The notes under the pieces are model-generated. The model saw only the letters and a program-made list of their open reading frames with translations. It made no database searches and was not told the origin of the DNA. Of a stretch of DNA of 38,014 nt, positions 9,003-21,381 are shown piece by piece. Location of the stretch: NCBI RefSeq assembly GCF_000615905.1, contig NZ_BAMN01000023.1:1-38014 (forward strand), given 5' to 3'. This DNA is from Companilactobacillus nodensis DSM 19682 = JCM 14932 = NBRC 107160 (lineage in GTDB: Bacteria > Bacillota > Bacilli > Lactobacillales > Lactobacillaceae). The translations under genes were made by a program, and so were the position numbers. How positions within the stretch are numbered: position 1 is the stretch's first letter; every line of letters begins with the position of its first letter.

Positions 9003-9046
9003 AAAAAAAGTGCACAATCCGCCTCAAAAAGACGGAAAAGCACTTT
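9003..9046 (-). terminator. Terminator between yidC and mnmE
   Basis: On the minus strand AAAGTGC and GCACTTT form the outer stem, with an inner TCCGTC/GGCGGA pairing, followed by a T run. It ends the rnpA-yidC transcript, so mnmE needs its own promoter or read-through. Confidence 0.8.
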
Positions 9047-9122
9047 GACTACTTTTCTATATATAACAATTTTTCAAAACAAATTTCTCAAATATCTTAA
9101 CGACATTTGTTTCAATTGTCAA

Positions 9123-9965
9123 TTATTTACGACGCTTATAGACACGTTTCTTAGCTCTTCTAAGCTTACGTTCTTTTTCACGCTCTGCTTCTTCCTTTTC
9201 TCTCTGTTCACGACGATACTTGAACGGATTCTGGAAAGCCAATGTCTGAAGAACTTGGAACGCATTAGTAACAACCCAATAAATGGTGATAGCTGATGGG
9301 AATGTCAAAGCTGGTACGAAGATAAAGATTGGCATCACATATGTCATCAACTTCGTTGTAGCGTTTTGTGTTGGTTGTGAGTAACTTGAGATATAAGTAC
9401 TCAAGAAAGTAAATGCGGCGGCTAAAATAGCCATAATGTAGTAAGGATCAGCCTTACCTAATTGCATCCACAAGAAACTACCATCACGTAATTGCGTTGT
9501 CTTGTAAATCGCTTGATACAAGGCAAACATAACTGGCATTTGGACAATAAGTGGCAAACAACCAGCTACCGGATTAACTCCGGCTTCACTATATAGCTTT
9601 TGCGTCTCTTCACGTAATTTTTGTTGCGTATCAACATCTTTAGCAGAATATTTCTTTTGCAGAGCCTGCATTTGTGGCTGGATCCGCATTTGTTTATTCA
9701 TACTTCTAATTTGGAACCAGTTAAGCGGCAATAGAATAACTCTTATAACGACAGTAAACAGTACGATTGCCCAACCATAGCTGTTCCCAACAAGAGATGC
9801 TAGCCACAGGATAAATCTTGAGAAACTATAAAGAATATAGTGATCCCAAAATCCAGTACTGTTACTAGTAATTGGCTCATTTAGGTTAGAACAACCGGCT
9901 AAAACTAGAACCACACTCAATAAGAGTGCAACACCTAAGTATTTCTTTAAGCTTTTTTTATTCAC
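9123..9965 (-). CDS. yidC: Membrane protein insertase YidC/OxaA, lipoprotein form
   Basis: YidC inserts and folds membrane proteins, alone or with SecYEG. The 280-residue chain starts with a lipoprotein signal peptide whose lipobox is LAGC (residues 22-25), so the mature protein would be a lipidated membrane protein. The YidC core has five membrane segments and includes NPVAGCLPLIVQMPVMFALY. The C-terminal tail is very basic (RREQREKEEAEREKERKLRR onward), as in ribosome-binding YidC2-type proteins. The start is GTG with AGGTG upstream. It follows rnpA by 30 nt. The jag/khpB gene that usually comes next is absent. Confidence 0.95.
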   Translation of the reverse strand: MNKKSLKKYLGVALLLSVVLVLAGCSNLNEPITSNSTGFWDHYILYSFSRFILWLASLVGNSYGWAIVLFTVVIRVILLPLNWFQIRSMNKQMRIQPQMQALQKKYSAKDVDTQQKLREETQKLYSEAGVNPVAGCLPLIVQMPVMFALYQAIYKTTQLRDGSFLWMQLGKADPYYIMAILAAAFTFLSTYISSYSQPTQNATTKLMTYVMPIFIFVPALTFPSAITIYWVVTNAFQVLQTLAFQNPFKYRREQREKEEAEREKERKLRRAKKRVYKRRK

Positions 9966-9995
9966 CTTTTACACCTATAAGTCTATTTATTTTTC

Positions 9996-10337
9996 TTACC
10001 CTATTATCTTACCTAATTTTAGTAAGTGTACGATATTTTTTTTCGTTTCAAACATGTCTAGATCAACAGAAGGTTTTCTGGCAATAATCAGAAAATCTAA
10101 TTCTGCTGGTATTTCAGGTTTCAATTCCAAGAGAGATTGGCGCACGTATCTTTTGACACGATTGCGTCCAACGGCTGTGTGGGAAACCTTCTTACCTACT
10201 GAAAGTCCAACTCGAAAGTGTTTTTGGCCTTCTTTAGGCATCTTATACAAAACAAAGTTTCGGTTTGCGAATGACTTTCCTTCCGAATAGACATATTGGT
10301 ATTCATTTTCTTTTTTAATTCGATAACTTTTTCTCAT
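9996..10337 (-). CDS. rnpA: Ribonuclease P protein component
   Basis: This is the 113-residue protein subunit that helps the RNase P RNA cleave 5' leaders from pre-tRNAs. The conserved RNA-binding motif is [14 protein letters not shown], with RNR at 58-60. The N-terminal [19 protein letters not shown], the aromatic cleft segment, is also typical. It lies between rpmH and yidC in the universal order. A weak hairpin terminator between rpmH and rnpA could lower its expression relative to L34. Confidence 0.97.
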   Translation of the reverse strand: MRKSYRIKKENEYQYVYSEGKSFANRNFVLYKMPKEGQKHFRVGLSVGKKVSHTAVGRNRVKRYVRQSLLELKPEIPAELDFLIIARKPSVDLDMFETKKNIVHLLKLGKIIG

Positions 10338-10372
10338 ATGTCACCATAATCTCTAGTCTCTTAAGTTGTAAT

Positions 10373-10402
10373 AAAAAAAGACCACCAAAAATTAGTGATC
10401 CT
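10373..10402 (-). terminator. Terminator or attenuator between rpmH and rnpA
   Basis: On the minus strand GATCAC and GTGGTC flank a T-rich loop and are followed by a T run. It lies 7 nt after the rpmH stop codon. Partial termination here would give more L34 than RnpA mRNA. Confidence 0.7.
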
Positions 10403-10408
10403 CCAAAA

Positions 10409-10549
10409 CTAAGCTGATAATACTTTTCTACCCTTTTTGCGGCGTCTTGCAAGAACCTTGCGACCATTACTTGTGCTCATTCTCTTCATGAAACCATGGA
10501 CGCGTTCACGATGACGCTTCTTTGGTTGAAATGTTCTCTTTGTAGTCAT
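10409..10549 (-). CDS. rpmH: 50S ribosomal protein L34
   Basis: This 46-residue, highly basic protein reads [20 protein letters not shown] at the start and ends [10 protein letters not shown]. It contains the L34 signature (FQPKKR, then HGFMKRM and GRKVLARRR). The ATG at 10549 is preceded by an AGGAGG-like site (10557-10563). It is the first gene of the leftward operon and borders oriC, as in nearly all Firmicutes. Confidence 0.97.
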   Translation of the reverse strand: MTTKRTFQPKKRHRERVHGFMKRMSTSNGRKVLARRRKKGRKVLSA

Positions 10550-11097
10550 TCAATAAACCTCCTGACTTTAAACTTTTAATTAAAATGTAACTTCTTCAGA
10601 CAATTGCTCGTATATAATACCATGCTTTCCATTTAATTTAAATACCAAATTTCGTATAAGTAGAAGATTTTGTTAGATGTTCTTTGTTTTTTATCTTGTG
10701 GATAATCTGTGGATTAAGTTATTAACTAATTTTATGCACAGGGCAATCCACATACTTTTCCAGCGTATTTTTTTGCTGTGAATCAGTTTTCCACAGGTTT
10801 AAAAGGGCGGTTGTAAATTTCTATAAAGACTGTTACATTAGGCTAAGTCATTTGCACTGGTTGTGGATAACTGTGTGAATAACTATCTATTTCCACTTCA
10901 ATCCACAAATCGTGTTACAACGAAAAAACAGGCTGTTCAAAAACATATCTTTCAATTTATCGTTTGTGGATAACTAAACATCAAAAAAATTTACTTTAAA
11001 CATCTGTTCTGTGGAAAACTATTTTATACAATGATAAACTATACAATGTCATTTTTCCGGAAAAAAATCATAAACAACTGCGATTGGGGGGAAATTC
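10550..11097. other. oriC, rpmH-dnaA half (DnaA-box cluster)
   Basis: This 548-bp gene-free stretch holds a DnaA-box cluster. Perfect TGTGGATAA boxes (complement TTATCCACA) lie at 10697-10705, 10862-10870 and 10965-10973. Near matches are TGTGGATTA 10708-10716, TTATGCACA 10732-10740, TTTTCCACA 10787-10795, TGTGAATAA 10874-10882 and TGTGGAAAA 11010-11018. Long A/T-rich segments separate them. The promoters of rpmH (leftward) and dnaA (rightward) must also lie here; two TATACAATG copies near 11025-11049 are candidate -10 regions for dnaA. Boxes so close to dnaA suggest the usual autoregulation of dnaA by DnaA. Confidence 0.93.
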
Positions 11098-12474
11098 GTG
11101 CAAAATATAAATAATTCATCCGATTCTGCTCTAACTGACTTTTGGGATTATTTAACTGAAAAACTGAAAAAAAGTTTAACCTCAGTCAGCTACACAACTT
11201 GGGTCGGAAGCGCCAAACCTTTGTATATCAAAGGAAACGACATACATATCACTGTTCCAACTGAACTTCACAAGGATTATTGGGAACGTCATTACGCAGA
11301 GGACATTGCCATTTACTCCTACGAATTCAATGGAATTGAACTCAATCCGATCATCGAAACTGAAGATGAGCATGCAAAAGGCGAAATGCCTAAAAAAGAA
11401 GCTCCCAAAGAAACTGAAACAACACAAAAAAACGAGGGTCATGTCTTCCATAACTCTCATTTAAATCCTAAATATACTTTTGATTCTTTCATCACTGGAT
11501 CCGGAAACCAGATGGCACATGCTGCAGCACTTGCCGTTGCGGAAGAACCAGGGGTTATTTATAATCCACTATTTATTTATGGTGGTGTGGGATTAGGTAA
11601 GACTCACTTGATGCAAGCCATTGGCCATCAAATGATCAAGATCGATCCCGGAGCCAAAGTAAAATATGTCACTAGTGAAACCTTCGCTAACGACTTCATA
11701 AACTCTATTCAGACAAGGACGCAAGACGATTTTCGACAAGAATACCGAAACGTCGATCTACTACTAATAGATGATATCCAATTCTTCGCTGAAAAAGAAG
11801 GAACTCAAGAAGAGTTCTTCCACACCTTCAACGAATTACACGACAACGGTAAACAGATCGTTATGACTTCTGATCGTCTGCCAAATGAAATTCCCAAGCT
11901 ACAAGAACGACTGGTATCCCGCTTCAAATGGGGATTATCCGTTGATATCACTGCACCTGACTTAGAAACTAGAATTGCTATTTTACGCAATAAAGCTGAA
12001 GCAGAAAAATTGGAAATTCCTAACGACACACTATCTTATATTGCTGAACAAGTTGATACTAACGTCCGTGAACTAGAAGGGGCCTTGATCCGTGTTCAAG
12101 CTTATTCAACTTTGGAAAATGCTGATATAACTAAGTCTGTTGCTGCAGATGCTTTGAAACTCTTCAAGCTATCAAAGGAAAAGAAGGGTCTTTCAATTGC
12201 CAATATCCAAAATAAAGTTGCCAAATATTATCATGTTTCGATCAACGACTTAAAAGGCAAGAAACGTGTCAAAACGATCGTTGTTCCAAGACAAATCGCA
12301 ATGTATTTATCTCGAGAACTAACTGAAAAGTCACTACCTCAAATTGGAATGGAATTTGGCGGCAAGGATCATACGACAGTTATGCATTCATGTGATAAAA
12401 TAGCCGAGTTAGTCATTAAAGATGATGAAATTAAAATGGCTGTCAACGAACTGAAGGATGAATTAAGAAATTAA
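11098..12474 (+). CDS. dnaA: Chromosomal replication initiator protein DnaA
   Basis: DnaA binds the DnaA boxes on both sides of its gene, melts oriC and helps load the replicative helicase. The 458 residues fall in four parts: domain I (about 1-85), a Lys/Glu/Thr-rich linker (85-120), the AAA+ domain with Walker A GGVGLGKT (162-169) and Walker [11 protein letters not shown], and domain IV with the DNA-contact motif [15 protein letters not shown] near the C terminus. The GTG start has a GGGGGG-type ribosome site 6-7 nt upstream. dnaN follows after 160 bp that contain the other half of oriC. Confidence 0.98.
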   Translation: MQNINNSSDSALTDFWDYLTEKLKKSLTSVSYTTWVGSAKPLYIKGNDIHITVPTELHKDYWERHYAEDIAIYSYEFNGIELNPIIETEDEHAKGEMPKKEAPKETETTQKNEGHVFHNSHLNPKYTFDSFITGSGNQMAHAAALAVAEEPGVIYNPLFIYGGVGLGKTHLMQAIGHQMIKIDPGAKVKYVTSETFANDFINSIQTRTQDDFRQEYRNVDLLLIDDIQFFAEKEGTQEEFFHTFNELHDNGKQIVMTSDRLPNEIPKLQERLVSRFKWGLSVDITAPDLETRIAILRNKAEAEKLEIPNDTLSYIAEQVDTNVRELEGALIRVQAYSTLENADITKSVAADALKLFKLSKEKKGLSIANIQNKVAKYYHVSINDLKGKKRVKTIVVPRQIAMYLSRELTEKSLPQIGMEFGGKDHTTVMHSCDKIAELVIKDDEIKMAVNELKDELRN

Positions 12475-12634
12475 CATGTTAATAACTTTCTAGTTTCTCC
12501 AAAGTTTTCCACAGCTGTTAATAACAAGAAGTTTTCAACAGGCACTAGAGGTTCATGGGGTTTTCCACAGAATCAACAGCACCTACTACTACTTCTATTT
12601 ATATATTAATTAATTAAAAAAGGGAGCATAGATA
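12475..12634. other. oriC, dnaA-dnaN half (DnaA boxes, DnaA-trio-like run, AT-rich unwinding site)
   Basis: Three same-strand box-like sites, TTTTCCACA 12505-12513, TTTTCAACA 12532-12540 and TTTTCCACA 12561-12569, are followed by CTACTACTACTTCTA (12583-12597) and then an almost pure A/T stretch (12597-12620). Order and orientation match the B. subtilis basal unwinding system: DnaA boxes, a spacer, repeated DnaA-trio triplets (3'-GAT-5' on the complementary strand), then the AT-rich element. I infer that strand opening starts here. The dnaN ribosome site AGGGAG lies at its right end. Confidence 0.85.
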
Positions 12635-13771
12635 ATGAAATTTTCAATCGACCGTACTAAATTCGTTAATCAAACTACTAATGTCCAGAGAGCAATTTCA
12701 ACCAAAACAACAATTCCAATACTAACTGGGATGAAACTTGACTTAACTGAATCAGGTTTGACAATCACTGGTAGTAATTCAGATATTTCTATCACCGCCT
12801 TTATTTCTTCAAGTGATGCAGATAATGATCTTAAGATCGAAAGTACCGGATCAATCGTTCTTCCAGCTAGATTCTTCAATGAAATCATCAAAAAACTACC
12901 TGGCGACAACTTCGAACTAGAGGTTTTGAACAATAACCAAACATTAATTACATCCGGTGTTTCAGAATTCACCATCAATGGACTAGATGCTGGAAACTAC
13001 CCACATCTACCGGATGTAGAAACTGACAACCAATTAACTTTTCCAACTGATTTATTTAAGGAAGTCGTTAACCAAACTGTTATCGCAGTTTCTAATCAAG
13101 AGAGCCGTCCAGTTCTAACTGGTGTTAACTTCATTATCAATAGTGAAGGTTTAACTTTGGTAGCAACTGACTCACACCGTCTTTCACAAAGAAAAATCAA
13201 TATTACCAGCGACGAAGAATATAACTTGATCATTCCTGGTAAGAGTTTGACTGAATTAGTAAGAACTATCAGTGACTCTGTCAAGGAAATCAAAATGTCG
13301 ATTTCAGAAAACCAAGTTTTGTTCAGTTTTGACAATGTTATGTTCTACTCACGTTTATTGGATGGAAGATATCCAGAAACTGATCGTTTGATCCCTGAAG
13401 ATTCAAATACCAAATTAACCTTTGATACTTCCAACTTATTAGCTTCTGTTGAACGTGCTTCACTTCTTTCACACGAAAGTCGCAACAATGTTATCAAGTT
13501 AGAGATCAAGTCAGATGATAAGAAAGCTACTCTTTATGGAAATTCTCCAGAAGTAGGTACTGTTGAAGAAGTTCTTGATTTTGAAGATCTCGATGGTGAT
13601 GACTTAGATATTTCATTCAACCCTGATTACTTAAAGGATGCTTTGAGATCATTTGGTAGCAATACTACGATCGAAATGAGCTTTACTTCGCCACTTCACC
13701 CATTTACATTACGTCCAGTGGATGACAAAGATAACTTCGTACAATTGATCACACCAGTGAGAACATTCTAA
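12635..13771 (+). CDS. dnaN: DNA polymerase III beta sliding clamp
   Basis: DnaN forms the ring-shaped homodimer that holds the replicative polymerase and other partners on DNA. The 378-residue length and three repeated clamp domains are normal. The start MKFSIDRTKFVNQ and the C-terminal PLHPFTLRPVDDKDNFVQLI, which forms part of the peptide-binding pocket side, are typical. The ATG has AGGGAG upstream. A strong terminator follows, so it is expressed with dnaA or from a promoter in the dnaA-dnaN gap, separately from yaaA-recF-gyrBA. Confidence 0.98.
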   Translation: MKFSIDRTKFVNQTTNVQRAISTKTTIPILTGMKLDLTESGLTITGSNSDISITAFISSSDADNDLKIESTGSIVLPARFFNEIIKKLPGDNFELEVLNNNQTLITSGVSEFTINGLDAGNYPHLPDVETDNQLTFPTDLFKEVVNQTVIAVSNQESRPVLTGVNFIINSEGLTLVATDSHRLSQRKINITSDEEYNLIIPGKSLTELVRTISDSVKEIKMSISENQVLFSFDNVMFYSRLLDGRYPETDRLIPEDSNTKLTFDTSNLLASVERASLLSHESRNNVIKLEIKSDDKKATLYGNSPEVGTVEEVLDFEDLDGDDLDISFNPDYLKDALRSFGSNTTIEMSFTSPLHPFTLRPVDDKDNFVQLITPVRTF

Positions 13772-13786
13772 AAATCCCTTAGCGGA

Positions 13787-13828
13787 TGAAAAATAGCTCA
13801 GAACATTTCGTTCTGGGCTATTTTTTTT
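13787..13828 (+). terminator. Terminator of dnaN
   Basis: AAAAATAGCTCAGAAC and GTTCTGGGCTATTTTT form a long stem (one G-U) with a short loop and a T run, 16 nt after the dnaN stop codon. Confidence 0.92.
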
Positions 13829-13942
13829 ACGTATTACGTTTTTAAGCGTTATTTTCTGCTTTAAGAGTTTTTTGAATGTTTTTTAGTGGGTGGATACTAC
13901 ATTTGTCAAAAATTGCTTAGAGAGCCTGTAAATTACGTTTAA

Positions 13943-13972
13943 GTTGTTTTTTATTGTGAAAACAACTATAAT
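13943..13972 (+). promoter_or_regulatory. Promoter of the yaaA-recF-gyrB-gyrA operon
   Basis: A -35 TTGTTT (13944-13949), a 17-bp spacer and a perfect -10 TATAAT (13967-13972) precede yaaA. An inverted repeat GTTGTTTT-N8-AAAACAAC (13943-13966) fills the -35 and spacer and could be an operator or a supercoiling-sensitive structure. Confidence 0.65.
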
Positions 13973-14018
13973 TATAGTATGTCTTTACTGGTATAAATCT
14001 AATAAATAGGGTGTTAAT

Positions 14019-14228
14019 ATGTCGAAAAAAATAACGATCGATACTGAATTTATCACATTGGGTCAACTACTTAAGGACACTGGGATCATTGCGACTGGTG
14101 GACAAGCTAAGTGGTATCTAAGAGAAAATTCGGTCAGTCTTAATGGTGAACTGGAAAACCGTCGTGGCAAGAAATTGCGTAAGGGCGATGTAGTTGTAGT
14201 TGATGATCAAAGTTTTGAAATCGAATAG
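14019..14228 (+). CDS. yaaA: S4-domain protein YaaA
   Basis: This 69-residue RNA-binding protein of the S4 fold shows ITLGQLLKDTGIIATGGQAK, then LNGELENRRGKKLRKGDVV, the usual alpha-L motif. It is always found between dnaN and recF in Firmicutes and has been linked to ribosome assembly. Its exact role here is not shown. The start codon follows AGGGTG. Its stop codon directly abuts the recF start, indicating translational coupling. Confidence 0.93.
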   Translation: MSKKITIDTEFITLGQLLKDTGIIATGGQAKWYLRENSVSLNGELENRRGKKLRKGDVVVVDDQSFEIE

Positions 14229-17302
<3,074 letters not shown>

Positions 17303-17313
17303 GGGGTTGCAAA

Positions 17314-19875
17314 TTGGACGATAGAAGAATAGCAAATGTTAATTTGACGGAAGTAATGAAAAAGTCTTTCGTCGATTACGCTGCCAGTGTTATCGTATCT
17401 CGTGCGCTTCCAGATGTACGTGATGGATTGAAACCAGTTCACCGCCGTATTCTATACGGTATGAATGAATTGGGCGTTACACCTGACAAGCCTTATAAGA
17501 AGAGTGCCCGTTTCGTTGGTGACATCATGGGTAAGTATCACCCCCATGGGGATTCTGCCATCTATGAATCAATGGTTAGAATGGCGCAGGACTTCAGTTA
17601 TCGTTATCCATTGGTTGATGGACATGGTAACTTCGGTTCGATCGATGGTGATCCACCTGCTGCTATGCGTTATACCGAAGCACGTATGAGCAAGATGGCG
17701 GTTGAAATGTTGCGTGATATCAACAAAGATACTGTCGATCTTGTTCCTAACTATGATGGTGAAGAAAAAGAACCAATGGTACTTCCAGCTAGATTCCCGA
17801 ACCTTTTGGTGAACGGAGCTACTGGTATTGCTGTTGGTATGACAACTAATATTCCATCACATAACTTAAAAGAAGTTATTGATGCGTTACATATTTTGAT
17901 GCGTAACAAAGACGCTACGATTGCGGACTTAATGAAGGCCATTCCTGGTCCTGACTTCCCAACTGGTGGTATCATCATGGGTCGTTCTGGTATCAGAAAG
18001 GCTTACGAGCATGGTAAAGGCACAATCATCTTACGTGCCAAAGTTGACGTTGTAACGAAGAAGAACGGTGCCGAACAGATCATCGTTACAGAGCTTCCAT
18101 ATATGGTCAACAAGGCTAACTTGGTTGAACGTATCGCTGAACTTGCTCGTGATAAGAAGCTGGAAGGTATCACTGATTTGAACGACGAATCAGACCGTGA
18201 AGGTATGCGTATCGTGATCGATATTCGTCGTGATATGAGTGCCTCAGTTGTCCTGAACAACTTGTACAAGTTGACACAACTTCAAATCTCATATGGTATC
18301 AATATGGTTGCTATCGTTGACAAGACACCACGTGTCTTATCACTCAAGGAAGTCTTGTCATACTACTTGAAGCATCAAGAAGTTGTTATCAGACGTAGAA
18401 CTGAGTATGAATTGCGTCGTGCTCAAGCTCGTGCCCATATCCTTGAAGGATTGAGGATCGCACTTGACCATATTGATGAAATCATCAAAGTAATTCGTGG
18501 ATCACAGACTTCAAGTATTGCTAAGCAAACTTTGATGGACCGTTTTGAATTATCTGACAAACAATCACAAGCTATCCTTGATATGCGTTTGGTTCGTTTG
18601 ACAGGTTTGGAACGTGAAAAAGTTGAAGCTGAATATCAAGACTTGTTAGTTAAGATCGCGGACTTCAAAGATATTTTGGCTAAGCCAGAACGTGTTGATA
18701 AGATCATCTATGATGAGTTGCTGGATATTCAAGAGAAATTCGGTGATCCTAGAAGAACTGAGATCCGTGCTAGTGAAGTTGCTAATATCGAGGATGAAGA
18801 TCTGATCGAAGAAGAGAATATATTGATCGTCTTGACTCACAAAGGTTACATCAAGCGTTTGTCCATGGATGAATTCCGTGTTCAAAACCGTGGTGGCCGT
18901 GGTGTTCAAGGGATGGGTGTTCACGACGATGACTTCATCGAGCATATGATCTATACGTCGACTCATGATCGTCTGTTATTCTTTACTAATACCGGTAAGG
19001 TCTACAGAACCAAAGGTTATGAGGTTCCTGAATATGGTCGTACGGCTAAGGGTATCCCAGTGATCAACTTGCTGAATATCGAGAAAGGTGAAACGATTCA
19101 AACAGTTATCAATGTTGATCGTAACGTTGACCGTGAAAATTCATACTTGTTCTTCGTAACTAAGTACGGAACAGTTAAACGTACACCGGTAACTGACTTC
19201 GCTAATATCAGACATTCAGGACTTCGTTCAATTACCCTCAAAGATGGGGATGAGTTGGACAATGTCTTCTTGACTAATGGCGACAAAGTTATCTTTATCG
19301 GAACACACAAGGGTTACGCTGTAACCTTTAGAGAAAGTGATGTTCGTCCAATGGGACGTACAGCCGCTGGTGTTCGTGGTATCAAGTTACGTGATGAAGA
19401 TTACGTAGTTGGTTCATCGATCGTTGAGGCTGGCCAAGAAGTCCTTACTATCTCTGAAAAGGGTTATGGTAAGAGAACTTCAGTTGAGGAATATCCAATC
19501 AAGGGACGTGGTGGTAAAGGTATCAAGACCGCTAACGTTACTGAGAAGAATGGTCCGATTGCTGGTGTGACAGCCGTTAATGGTGACGAAGATATTATGT
19601 TGATCACTAACAAGGGTGTTATGATCAGATTCGATGTCGACAGTGTTTCACAAACTGGTCGTGCCACACTTGGTGTCAGATTAATCAAGGTCGATGATGA
19701 TTCGATCGTTTCTACTATGGCCAAGATCGAAGAAGAGGAAGAAGTTGATGAAGAATCAGCTTCTGATGATAATAAAGAACAAACTTCTACTAATGATGAT
19801 TCAAATAACGATGACGCTTCAGATAAGAATGAAACAGATTCAAGTGATGATTCTAATAGTGATTCAGAAGAATAA
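17314..19875 (+). CDS. gyrA: DNA gyrase subunit A
   Basis: GyrA is the DNA breakage-reunion and wrapping subunit. The 853-residue protein starts at TTG (AGGGGG upstream). The active-site Tyr is Y120 in [10 protein letters not shown]. The quinolone-resistance region reads [10 protein letters not shown], with S81 and E85 at the usual susceptible-type positions. The GyrA box needed for wrapping is [10 protein letters not shown] in the C-terminal propeller. The last 48 or so residues form an acidic Asp/Glu/Ser/Asn tail (from [15 protein letters not shown] to SDSEE), longer than the short acidic tail of many GyrA proteins. Such tails are thought to modulate wrapping and supercoiling in some species. 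Confidence 0.98.
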   Translation: MDDRRIANVNLTEVMKKSFVDYAASVIVSRALPDVRDGLKPVHRRILYGMNELGVTPDKPYKKSARFVGDIMGKYHPHGDSAIYESMVRMAQDFSYRYPLVDGHGNFGSIDGDPPAAMRYTEARMSKMAVEMLRDINKDTVDLVPNYDGEEKEPMVLPARFPNLLVNGATGIAVGMTTNIPSHNLKEVIDALHILMRNKDATIADLMKAIPGPDFPTGGIIMGRSGIRKAYEHGKGTIILRAKVDVVTKKNGAEQIIVTELPYMVNKANLVERIAELARDKKLEGITDLNDESDREGMRIVIDIRRDMSASVVLNNLYKLTQLQISYGINMVAIVDKTPRVLSLKEVLSYYLKHQEVVIRRRTEYELRRAQARAHILEGLRIALDHIDEIIKVIRGSQTSSIAKQTLMDRFELSDKQSQAILDMRLVRLTGLEREKVEAEYQDLLVKIADFKDILAKPERVDKIIYDELLDIQEKFGDPRRTEIRASEVANIEDEDLIEEENILIVLTHKGYIKRLSMDEFRVQNRGGRGVQGMGVHDDDFIEHMIYTSTHDRLLFFTNTGKVYRTKGYEVPEYGRTAKGIPVINLLNIEKGETIQTVINVDRNVDRENSYLFFVTKYGTVKRTPVTDFANIRHSGLRSITLKDGDELDNVFLTNGDKVIFIGTHKGYAVTFRESDVRPMGRTAAGVRGIKLRDEDYVVGSSIVEAGQEVLTISEKGYGKRTSVEEYPIKGRGGKGIKTANVTEKNGPIAGVTAVNGDEDIMLITNKGVMIRFDVDSVSQTGRATLGVRLIKVDDDSIVSTMAKIEEEEEVDEESASDDNKEQTSTNDDSNNDDASDKNETDSSDDSNSDSEE

Positions 19876-19884
19876 AAAAATAAT

Positions 19885-19949
19885 CAACGTTTCTGCGTAA
19901 TTTGATTATGTATCATTCAGGATACGTGTCAGGCAGAAACGTTTTTTAT
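19885..19949 (+). terminator. Terminator of the gyrBA operon
   Basis: AACGTTTCTGC (19886-19896) and GCAGAAACGTT (19933-19943) pair perfectly and are followed by a T run. The 36-nt loop contains a second hairpin (GTATC-N6-GATAC), giving a branched terminator. Confidence 0.87.
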
Positions 19950-20075
19950 TGCAAATTAATGTAGCATTCACTGAAAAATTATGATAAAATCTAACATTGT
20001 GAGTATAAAATGTAGTTAATTTATGCTCCTTGTTCTTTCAGTAGAACCATTAGACCATAAGGAGGTGCAGTATTT

Positions 20076-20366
20076 ATGACACATTACGAAATTACATATA
20101 TCATCAAACCTGATATTGAAGAAGACGCTAAGAAGACTCTTATCGATCGTTACGACAAGATCCTTAAGGACAACGGCGCTGACGTAATCGACTCAAAAGA
20201 CTGGGAAAAGAAACGTTTAGCATACGAAATTGCTAATTACAAAGAAGGTATTTACCATATTATCAATGTAAATACTAACGATGATGCAGCTATCAACGAA
20301 TTCGACCGTCTATCAAAGATCGATGACAACATGCTACGTCACATGATCATCAAACGTGAAGACTAA
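20076..20366 (+). CDS. rpsF: 30S ribosomal protein S6
   Basis: S6 (96 residues) binds the central domain of 16S rRNA as a heterodimer with S18, whose gene lies two genes downstream. [20 protein letters not shown] and [11 protein letters not shown] are typical. A strong AAGGAGG site precedes the ATG. The rpsF-ssb-rpsR order is standard. The 126-nt leader was checked for the S6:S18 autoregulatory motif, but I could not identify it convincingly. A parS site lies just after the stop codon. Confidence 0.97.
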   Translation: MTHYEITYIIKPDIEEDAKKTLIDRYDKILKDNGADVIDSKDWEKKRLAYEIANYKEGIYHIINVNTNDDAAINEFDRLSKIDDNMLRHMIIKRED

Positions 20367-20368
20367 TT

Positions 20369-20384
20369 TGTTTCACGTGAAACA
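20369..20384. other. parS: parS centromere-like site (perfect 16-bp palindrome)
   Basis: TGTTTCACGTGAAACA is an exact match to the Firmicute parS consensus (TGTTNCACGTGAAACA). It lies between the rpsF stop (20366) and the ssb ribosome site, about 9.3 kb right of dnaA. ParB (Spo0J) would bind it to load SMC/condensin and organise the origin. No parA or parB gene is in the window. Confidence 0.93.
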
Positions 20385-20390
20385 CTTTAA

Positions 20391-20986
<596 letters not shown>

Positions 20987-21005
20987 TATAGAAGGGATGA
21001 CTAAA

Positions 21006-21242
21006 ATGGCACAACAAAGACGTGGCGGACGTAGAAGACGTAAAGTTGACTTCATCGCAGCTAACCATATCGAATACATCGATTACAAAGACACAGACTT
21101 ACTTAAGAGATTTATCTCAGAACGTGGTAAGATCTTGCCTAGACGTGTTACAGGTACAAGTGCAAAGAACCAAAGAAGTCTTACAATCGCTATCAAGCGT
21201 GCAAGAATCATGGCACTATTACCATTCGTTGCAGAAGACTAA
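21006..21242 (+). CDS. rpsR: 30S ribosomal protein S18
   Basis: The 78-residue S18 has an Arg-rich N terminus ([20 protein letters not shown]) and the conserved [20 protein letters not shown] segment. I choose the ATG at 21006, 9 nt after an AAGGG site. An upstream in-frame reading would start inside ssb. S18 pairs with S6 on the ribosome platform. It is the last gene of the operon and is followed by a terminator. Confidence 0.97.
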   Translation: MAQQRRGGRRRRKVDFIAANHIEYIDYKDTDLLKRFISERGKILPRRVTGTSAKNQRSLTIAIKRARIMALLPFVAED

Positions 21243-21254
21243 TTTTTGAAAATT

Positions 21255-21288
21255 CAGGTCGGGACATATGTCCGGGCTTTTTTTTTAC
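21255..21288 (+). terminator. Terminator of rpsF-ssb-rpsR
   Basis: GGTCGGGAC and GTCCGGGCT form a stem with one mismatch around ATAT, followed by a run of nine T. Confidence 0.85.
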
Positions 21289-21381
21289 CTAAATTTATCG
21301 TTAGTATAGAGCTCATTATTTTTTCTATAAATAGGCGTCGGCTGTGATAAAATTAAGGGGTATATCTAAGAGGGGACTAAT

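Noticed and set aside
8905-9027. N-terminal extension of mnmE (about 41 residues)
   Set aside because: It runs through the leader hairpin and up to the yidC terminator, lacks family similarity, and the ATG at 8904 has a good AAGGAG site.
8916-9296. Plus-strand 126-codon open frame
   Set aside because: Antisense to yidC and its terminator, with no coding signature.
19950-20075. S6:S18 autoregulatory leader upstream of rpsF
   Set aside because: I could not find the conserved bulged motif with confidence in this stretch.
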